64,000 bases of DNA from Actinomadura livida (GTDB lineage Bacteria > Actinomycetota > Actinomycetes > Streptosporangiales > Streptosporangiaceae). Of this stretch, positions 58,540 through 64,000 are shown piece by piece. The stretch is from contig NZ_BMRO01000021.1 in assembly GCF_014648675.1 (NCBI RefSeq), positions 60,629-124,628 of the forward strand, written 5' to 3'. The notes below the pieces were generated by a model that was given only the letters and a program-made list of their open reading frames with translations, was not told the origin of the DNA and did not search any database. Made by a program: the position numbers and the translations under genes. Numbering within the stretch: position 1 is the stretch's first letter; each line of letters opens with the position of its first letter.

Positions 58540-59073
58540 ATGAAGGTCAGCTTCGAACGCACCGGTGAGCGCCGGTACGCGACCGTCGTCACCCTCCCGG
58601 GTCAGGCGCCCCGCCGGATGGACCCCGCGCCCGCGTACGACGACGAGATCCCGCACGACCTCGTCCACTACCTGGTCGAGGCGGAGCTGGGGCTGGCGTC
58701 CGGCGTCTACGGGCGGGCCGCGGCCGGCGGGGGCGAGTTCCTGGCGGCGTCCGACGCGCCCGGCGACCCGCGCAGGCAGGCCCGGGAGCGGCGCAGGCTG
58801 AAGAAGCGGGAGGCGTCCCTCAGCCGGACCGACCCCGGCGACATGGCCAGGTCGGAGCACCTCGCGGGCCTGTGCGATCTCGCCTGGCGGCGCCGGGCGG
58901 GAGCGCGGACGCCCGCGTGGGCCGAACGCAGGCCGATCCCGGCCGAGGACGCGCCGATCGTCGACCGCGTCCTCGACCGCCTGGACGAGACGGCGCCGCT
59001 CTGGCGCGACCTCCCGATCGGCGGCGCGCTCACGTTCACCTGGCCGGACACGTCCGTGACCGTCAGCCGCTAG
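58540..59073 (+). CDS. Conserved hypothetical protein
   Basis: 177 residues; I recognise no domain. Mixed alpha/beta with a basic central stretch (RRQARERRRLKKREASLSR). The C-terminus LPIGGALTFTWPDTSVTVSR suggests beta structure. Its stop overlaps the stop of the MurA-like gene by 4 bp in a tail-to-tail pair, meaning both coding ends are under joint constraint. Confidence 0.6.
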   Translation: MKVSFERTGERRYATVVTLPGQAPRRMDPAPAYDDEIPHDLVHYLVEAELGLASGVYGRAAAGGGEFLAASDAPGDPRRQARERRRLKKREASLSRTDPGDMARSEHLAGLCDLAWRRRAGARTPAWAERRPIPAEDAPIVDRVLDRLDETAPLWRDLPIGGALTFTWPDTSVTVSR

Positions 59074-60371
59074 CCCGCCCGCAGGGCCAGGCCCAGCGCG
59101 CGGAACTGCTCCACCGGCCGGTGGTAGCCGCGCTCGATGTGGTGGACGCCCCGCAGGGTGGACGGCCCTTCCGCCACCGCCGCCGCCAGCACCGCCGAGA
59201 ACCCGGCCCGGATGTCGGGCATGGTCACGTCGCCGCCGCGGAGCTTGCTCACGCCGCGGACCACGGCCGAGTGCAGCGCCGCCGTGTCGTGGTAGCGGCA
59301 CGCGGGACCGCCCAGGCACGTGTCGTAGACCTCGATCTCGGCGCCCATGCTCTGCAGCGCCGGCACGTACGCGAGCCTGTTCTCGTACACGGTCTCGTGC
59401 AGCACCGACATGCCCTCCGCCTGGGTGAACAGCACCATCAGGGGCGTCTGCCAGTCGGTCGCGAACCCGGGATGCGTGTCGGTCTGCACGGCGGCGGGCC
59501 GCAGCCCGTTCGGCGCCGACGCCATGATCCAGTCGTCGGTGATCTCGAACTCGGCGCCCATCCGGGCGAGCGTGGTGATCGCGGTGACGAGCCGGTCCTG
59601 CGGGCACCCGTGCACCCGCACCTCTCCCCGGGTGACGAGGCCCGCCACCAGGTAGGAGAACGCCTCGATCCGGTCGCCCTCCAGGCGCGTCAGCGCGCCG
59701 TTCAGCCGCTCGACGCCCTCCACCACGATCCGCCGGTCCGGCGCGAACGAGATCCGCGCCCCCATCCGCTGCAGGAACAGCGCCAGCTCGATGATCTCCG
59801 GTTCGGTGGCCGCGTTCCGGATGACGGTCTTGCCCTGCGCCCGCACCGCCGCGAGCAGCACCGTCTCGGTGGCGCCGACGCTCGGGTACGGAAGCTCGAT
59901 CCGCGCCCCCACGAGCCGCGACGCCCGCGCGTGGATCCCGTCGGCCTCGTGCGTCACCTCGGCCCCGAACGCGCGGAGCGCGTCGACATGGAAGTCGACC
60001 GGGCGCCTGCCGATCGGGTCGCCGCCGACCATCGGCACGAACGCCTCGCCCGCCAGGTGCAGCAGCGGCCCCAGCATCAGGATCGGGATGCGGTTCAGCC
60101 CGGTGAACGCCTTGCCGACGCTCGGGTCCGTCACCGGCCCCGGCACGACCGTCACGTCCCCGTTGGCCCGCTCCACCGTCATGCCGACGTGCTCCAGCAT
60201 GCCCGCGGTGATCCCGACCTCACCGACGTCCGGCGCGTTGCCGATGGTGCTCGGCCCGTCCCCCAGCATCGCCGCGACCATGTGCTTGCTGACCGCGTTC
60301 TTCGCTCCCCGCACGGTGACGTCCCCGCGAAGCGGCCCCGACGGTTCGATCTGCCACAGCTTCTCAGTCAC
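59070..60371 (-). CDS. UDP-N-acetylglucosamine 1-carboxyvinyltransferase paralogue (MurA-like, Asp118)
   Basis: 433 residues, inside-out alpha/beta barrel. GAKNAVSKHM with K24 and N25, VGATETVLLAAV, and DIRAGFSAVLAAAVAEG at the end. The catalytic loop that carries Cys in E. coli MurA (the fosfomycin target) reads GGDPIGRRPVD with D118, as in mycobacterial MurA, which is intrinsically resistant. The sequence diverges from housekeeping MurA in other loops (CLGGPACRYHDTAALH), and it sits alone rather than in an mur/atp region, so it may be a second or specialised copy. PEP plus UDP-GlcNAc is the family reaction. Confidence 0.88.
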   Translation of the reverse strand: MTEKLWQIEPSGPLRGDVTVRGAKNAVSKHMVAAMLGDGPSTIGNAPDVGEVGITAGMLEHVGMTVERANGDVTVVPGPVTDPSVGKAFTGLNRIPILMLGPLLHLAGEAFVPMVGGDPIGRRPVDFHVDALRAFGAEVTHEADGIHARASRLVGARIELPYPSVGATETVLLAAVRAQGKTVIRNAATEPEIIELALFLQRMGARISFAPDRRIVVEGVERLNGALTRLEGDRIEAFSYLVAGLVTRGEVRVHGCPQDRLVTAITTLARMGAEFEITDDWIMASAPNGLRPAAVQTDTHPGFATDWQTPLMVLFTQAEGMSVLHETVYENRLAYVPALQSMGAEIEVYDTCLGGPACRYHDTAALHSAVVRGVSKLRGGDVTMPDIRAGFSAVLAAAVAEGPSTLRGVHHIERGYHRPVEQFRALGLALRAG

Positions 60372-60585
60372 CAGAGCAGCCTACGGCGTCCCCGGCGGCC
60401 CCCCGGCAGATTCACCGCCATCTCCCGGAAAACCACCACCTCCGCCCCCGCGCCCGTCCCCGCGGCGGCCATCGGCCGTGGCTCTGCTCTCCATGTTGAT
60501 CTACGCGATTGTGTTCGTGCTCGATCTAGTGGACGGCACGCCGATCTCCGGACGATGACGGCACCACCCCGTCCTAGGAGGTCAG

Positions 60586-61812
60586 GTGCGACTGAGGACA
60601 AAACAGGGAATCTGGGCCGCGATCATGGCCGTCACCCTGGCAACGACCTCACTGTCCATCGTCCACGCCGCCGTACCGGCACCGACGCCCGCCCCGCTCG
60701 CCAAGTACGACATCAGCTCCACCCATGTCAGCGGAGTGTCGTCCGGCGGATTCATGGCGAACCAACTCCACGTCGCCTACTCCACCCTCTTCCAGGGAGC
60801 CGGCATCTTCTCCGCCGGCGCCTACGACTGCGCGCAGAACAGCCTGAGCACCGCGCTCAACGCGTGCATGGCGACCTACCTGCCGCGCAAGACCCCCGCC
60901 CAACTCGAACAGCTCACCCGCGACCGCGCCGCTGCCGGCACCGTCGATCCCGTCGGCAACCTGTCGGGCGACCCCGTGTGGCTGTACCACGGCACGTCCG
61001 ACACCACCGTCGCCCAGGCGGTCAACGACGACCTCGCCACCTACTACCGCGATCTCGGCGCCGACGTCGTTTACGATCGCGGCTCCCCCGCCGGGCACGC
61101 CTGGATCAGCCCCATCGGCCCCGGCGCCTGCTCGGTCACCCAGTCGCCATGGATCAACGACTGCGGCGGCGACTCCGTGGGGGACATGCTGACGCACCTG
61201 TACGGCACGTTGCAGCCCGCCGCCTCGTCACTGACCGGACAACTGATCCGATTCGACCAGAACGCGTACGTCCCCGGCGGTGACGCCACCTCGATCAGCA
61301 TGGGCGACGAAGGGTTCGCCTACGTCCCGAAGTCCTGCGAGCAGGGATCCTGCAAGCTGATGGTCGCGCTGCACGGCTGCTACCAGTACTACGGCAACAT
61401 CGGCGACACCTTCATGGACAAGGCGTACCTCAACGAGTACGCCGACACCAACGACATGATCGTCCTCTATCCGCAGGCCACGGCGACGGCGGGGACCAAC
61501 CCGCGCGGCTGCTGGGACTGGTGGGGCTACCAGTCGGCCCAGTACCCCCTCAAGAACGGCCCGCAGATGAAAGCGGTCGTCAACATGGTCACGGCCATCA
61601 CCGACGGCGGACCCACCCCGCCGACCACCCCTCCCACGGAAACACCCGAGTGCGTGACCGCGTCGAACTACGCCCACACCACCGCCGGACGAGCCCACCA
61701 TTCGATGGGCATCACCTACGCCAACGGCTCCAACCAGAACCTGGGTCTGTGGAACGTCTTCACCACCAGCACCATCAAGGAGACCGGCCCAGGACACTGG
61801 ATCAAATGCTGA
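60586..61812 (+). CDS. Extracellular PHB depolymerase-family esterase
   Basis: 408 residues. Signal peptide 1-28 (hydrophobic IWAAIMAVTLATTSLSIVHA). Catalytic Ser in GVSSGGFMANQ near the N-terminus (lipase box GxSxG), and further blocks YHGTSDTTV, MVALHGCYQYYG and YPQATATAGTNPRGCWDWWGYQ. Residues 340-408 follow a Thr/Pro linker (PPTTPPTETP) and look like a substrate-binding tail with two cysteines. GTG start after AGGAGGTCA. Secreted; degrades polyhydroxyalkanoate or a related polyester. Confidence 0.9.
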   Translation: MRLRTKQGIWAAIMAVTLATTSLSIVHAAVPAPTPAPLAKYDISSTHVSGVSSGGFMANQLHVAYSTLFQGAGIFSAGAYDCAQNSLSTALNACMATYLPRKTPAQLEQLTRDRAAAGTVDPVGNLSGDPVWLYHGTSDTTVAQAVNDDLATYYRDLGADVVYDRGSPAGHAWISPIGPGACSVTQSPWINDCGGDSVGDMLTHLYGTLQPAASSLTGQLIRFDQNAYVPGGDATSISMGDEGFAYVPKSCEQGSCKLMVALHGCYQYYGNIGDTFMDKAYLNEYADTNDMIVLYPQATATAGTNPRGCWDWWGYQSAQYPLKNGPQMKAVVNMVTAITDGGPTPPTTPPTETPECVTASNYAHTTAGRAHHSMGITYANGSNQNLGLWNVFTTSTIKETGPGHWIKC

Positions 61813-61823
61813 CCTGAACCCGA

Positions 61824-61861
61824 ATGGGCCTTGCCCGTCCCTCCCGCCGGGCAAGGCCCAT
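61824..61861. terminator. Strong terminator after the esterase gene
   Basis: 14-bp perfect arms ATGGGCCTTGCCCG / CGGGCAAGGCCCAT around a 10-nt loop, 12 bp after the stop. Confidence 0.85.
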
Positions 61862-61987
61862 CCCCCACTCACGGACGCTTTGGAATGTTGACCGACCGGC
61901 GGCATCCGGGCGACCTGTATCGGTCATGCCGAACCAGAACAGCCTCGGCCAGGTGTTCGCGGCGTCTCATCGGCGTAGCTTCAAGCC

Positions 61988-62835
61988 ATGGCGATCGGTG
62001 AGTCTTCGCTGCGGCTACTGCGGAATCTCAAACTCGGCCGGGAGGAGCACTGCCAACGCCTCCTGACCATGCTGATCCTCAACGGCCCCTATCCGCACTG
62101 GAACAGCCGTAACGCCCCGAGCCCCAAGGGCCGCGACTTCCTGCTCGCCTTGGACGGGCTCTGCTTCGGCACCGAGGAATGGACAACGCTCCCCTCCTTC
62201 GTCGAAGAATTCGACCGCCCCGGCGCCACGACGGGGAGGCAGGTGCGGCACCGGACTACGCGGTGCTATGGGACGACCGGCTCCGGATGACCGAACTCAA
62301 GGCCGCCGCGTCCAGCCATCAACCGACGCAGATTCCGACCTACCTCACGCCTGAAATGGCCTGGACGCCACTGAAGTCGACCGACGCGCGCCTGGCCCAC
62401 ATCACCTGGAACCAGGTTGTGCCGCTCCTCAGCAAGCCCTGGAGCAGCGGCGACCGCGACGAAGTCCAAGCGTTGACTCTGCTGATTGAGGCGATCGAGG
62501 GGATCGGGAAAGGCCGTCCACCTGAGCCACCGAAGACCGTCCAGCCGGCTCGCCGACCGGACCTCCTCCAGGCCGCGATGGAACTGACGGAAACGACCAG
62601 CCAGGACGGCCGCCAGCGAGCACTCGACCACGCGGCCACAAGTGTGGAGGAACTCCAGCAACTTCGGCTGGCCGTGAAGGAAACGGTCAGCGCCACGCCC
62701 GTGGGTGAATCCGTCCGGCTCGTGCAGGCATGGATCTGGAGTGCCGCAACGAGCATCGGCCACGCACTCACCGAAGCCGGCGAGTCGACCGGTTACGAAC
62801 TCCGTCTATCCCGATACCGCTCCGACCACTACTGA
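61988..62835 (+). pseudogene. PD-(D/E)XK-type nuclease-like protein, frameshifted
   Basis: Two overlapping frames together make one protein. The first (61988 on) reads MAIGESSLRLLRNLKLG to FVEEFDRP; the second, entered at about 62217-62222 in the run GACCGCCCCGGCG, continues RHDGEAGAAPDYAVLWDDRL and ends at 62835. PDYAVLWDDRLRMTELK is the D-(x)n-ExK active-site pattern of the restriction-nuclease fold. A one-base shift is needed to join them, so the gene is broken, unless it is a sequencing error or a programmed shift. Function in the intact state unknown. Confidence 0.65.
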
Positions 62836-63419
62836 GCCACCAAGAACAACGAACCCTTCGGCGCAGGATCAACTGACAACAGCCGACGTCGCGCGCCTCA
62901 GGCATCCTGGTACGCCCGAATGCCGCGTCGCCCACCTGAGACGACGACCGCAGAACGCCTATCACGCACGCCGTGACGGCGTCGCGGACGTGCATCCGGG
63001 CAGACCAAGCGCTCGACGTCCTGCCAAGCCGTCTGAAAATGGACGCCGTACGCCCCAGAGCTCACCTTCCGGACTACCTTCCCCGACGAACACTTCCGTC
63101 CGATCCGTAGGCACCGTGCCGCGATGCCATGGCTGGACAAGCATCCTGGGGTTGGTCAGTAGATCCGATACGAGCCAAGCTCACCGCTCCGACCCGCAGT
63201 GCAGTCGAGCGAGGTTTCGGACGAAGGAGACGCGTGCGGCAGGGGCCACCGAGACGGGTGGCCGCGCCGACGCAAATGTGTGGGTTGGCCCCGGCGCGAC
63301 CATGGTCCGAACAACGTCGAACACTTCGATTCTCACCCGCCACACGTTGCACAAGCGTTGCAGGCTCACCGTCATCGGTCGGCTCCTGTATGCGCCCCGA
63401 CCTGCCCTATCCTTGGCCG
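62836..63419. other. Gene-poor stretch, no recognised gene
   Basis: 584 bp, less GC-rich to the eye than the rest of the window. Long open frames exist on both strands but none shows a known domain, ribosome site or convincing codon pattern. No tRNA or repeat was recognised. Could be decayed sequence. Confidence 0.45.
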
Positions 63420-63914
63420 ATGATCAAAACGAGGCCGGACTGGGAACGGCGGATCGCCGAGCTCTGGACCACCTTCGACGACCACGAGCCGGAAGACTTT
63501 CTCGCGAAGGTCAAGGAATTGGCCGCCGAGCTTCCTGCCGACGACGCCGTTGCGAACTACGAGCTCGCATCAGCCCATGACTCAATCGGGAATGAGGCGG
63601 AGGCTGCCACGCACTACCGCATGGCCTTCGAGGCGGGCCTGGATGAGAAGCGCCGACGTCAGGCGACGATCCAGTACGCCAGCACACTCCGCAACCTGGG
63701 TCGGGTCGAAGAAAGCGTCGCCCTCCTTACCGCGGAACGAGATGCCGTGTCCGACGAGCTGGACGACGCTGTCACCGCGTTCTTGGCACTCGCGCTCACC
63801 GATCTCGGCCGCGACCGGGAGGCCGCGTCGCTCGCGCTGGGTGCACTCTCGCGCCACCTGCCTGTGTACAACCGCTCGCTTGCCAACTACGCGAGAGCGT
63901 TGGTGGAGGAGTGA
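63420..63914 (+). CDS. Tetratricopeptide-repeat protein
   Basis: 164 residues from ATG 63420 (an open frame extends upstream without a domain). Helical pairs such as NYELASAHDSIGNEAEAATHYRMAFEAG and QYASTLRNLGRVEESVALLTAE match TPR repeats of 34 residues; about four repeats. Binding protein, partner unknown; no membrane segment. It is convergent with the rRNA operon on the minus strand. Confidence 0.82.
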   Translation: MIKTRPDWERRIAELWTTFDDHEPEDFLAKVKELAAELPADDAVANYELASAHDSIGNEAEAATHYRMAFEAGLDEKRRRQATIQYASTLRNLGRVEESVALLTAERDAVSDELDDAVTAFLALALTDLGRDREAASLALGALSRHLPVYNRSLANYARALVEE

Positions 63915-63933
63915 GCAGGCCGTAGAAATGAGA

Positions 63934-63961
63934 AAGGGCCCCGCCATGAGGCGGGGCCCTT
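63934..63961 (-). terminator. Terminator of the rRNA operon
   Basis: 12-bp perfect arms AAGGGCCCCGCC / GGCGGGGCCCTT around a 4-nt loop. On the minus strand the hairpin is followed by TTTCTCATTTC, a U-rich tail, so it is oriented as the terminator of the rRNA operon; it also lies just behind the TPR gene on the plus strand. Confidence 0.88.
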
Positions 63962-63973
63962 ACCCCTAATATG

Positions 63974-64000
63974 AGTCCGGCGGCGTCCTACTCTCCCACA
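63974..64000 (-). rRNA. rrf: 5S rRNA, 3' end (partial)
   Basis: The reverse complement of the last bases is TGTGGGAGAGTAGGACGCC followed by GCCGGAC, the conserved 3' end of bacterial 5S rRNA. The rest of 5S, and presumably 23S and 16S, lies to the right of the window. The exact 3' end is within a few bases of 63974. Confidence 0.9.

Noticed and set aside
62705..63580. An 876-bp open frame on the plus strand in the gene-poor stretch
   Set aside because: No domain, Ser/Thr/Arg-rich shadow-like composition, and it overlaps the true end of the nuclease-like gene and the TPR gene start.
1..64000. CRISPR arrays, tRNA genes and a complete prophage
   Set aside because: No regularly spaced direct repeats, no cloverleaf-like sequence and no phage structural genes were seen by eye; a tRNA scan would be the decisive test.

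Overview
The window is chromosomal DNA from a very GC-rich actinomycete. Dense GC-rich codons, frequent GTG starts, 4-bp ATGA/GTGA overlaps, a pgsA–PIM acyltransferase pair beside thrS and an Ap4A-phosphorylase-like HIT gene (the mycobacterial arrangement), and many actinobacterial conserved hypotheticals all fit a filamentous actinomycete. A Thermomonosporaceae/Actinomadura-type genome is my guess; the genus cannot be fixed from this sequence alone.

Left third. Positions 1-9055 hold a phosphatidylinositol-mannoside/translation neighbourhood (PIM acyltransferase, pgsA, HIT, thrS). It is interleaved with an EF-G paralogue, a DCC-family gene, an Asp23-family gene, a membrane-anchored protein and a junction of two 5'-truncated gene remnants (6155-6950). 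Then follow a sugar porter, a methyltransferase, a NarL-type two-component pair, and a divergent oxidoreductase / acyl-CoA dehydrogenase-TetR locus sharing one 22-bp palindrome, then a cold-shock gene.

Positions 17772-25998 are a nearly complete kynurenine / 3-hydroxyanthranilate meta-cleavage cluster: formamidase, kynureninase, 3-HAA dioxygenase, ACMS decarboxylase, semialdehyde dehydrogenase, 2-aminomuconate deaminase, 4-oxalocrotonate decarboxylase and 2-oxopent-4-enoate hydratase, with a divergent LysR regulator and a palindromic operator. Tryptophan dioxygenase, kynurenine monooxygenase and the final aldolase/acetaldehyde dehydrogenase are not in the window.

Positions 26063-28319 are a decayed ABC-F ATPase gene interrupted by an IS200/IS605 element with tnpA and tnpB. 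The junction can be reconstructed to the base: CTAC target flank, TCAA right end. The predicted TnpB guide reads into the disrupted gene.

The middle (28320-45565) holds an XRE regulator, aldo/keto reductase, secreted penicillin acylase, NUDIX, DUF4253 and secreted proteins, a SpoIIE-type phosphatase with its own anti-sigma-like ATPase domain, a spermidine-synthase-like protein, and a five-gene oligopeptide ABC operon next to an M20 peptidase. The right third (45610-61812) has several conserved hypotheticals, a CYP157-like P450 without the K-helix ExxR motif, a short-type aconitase lacking the GSCTN cysteine, a flavin monooxygenase, an acyl-CoA ligase, a MurA paralogue with Asp in place of the fosfomycin-target Cys, and a secreted PHB-depolymerase-like esterase. 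The last 2 kb looks less GC-rich and contains a frameshifted PD-(D/E)XK gene, a TPR protein and, at the edge, the 3' end of a 5S rRNA and the terminator of an rRNA operon on the minus strand.
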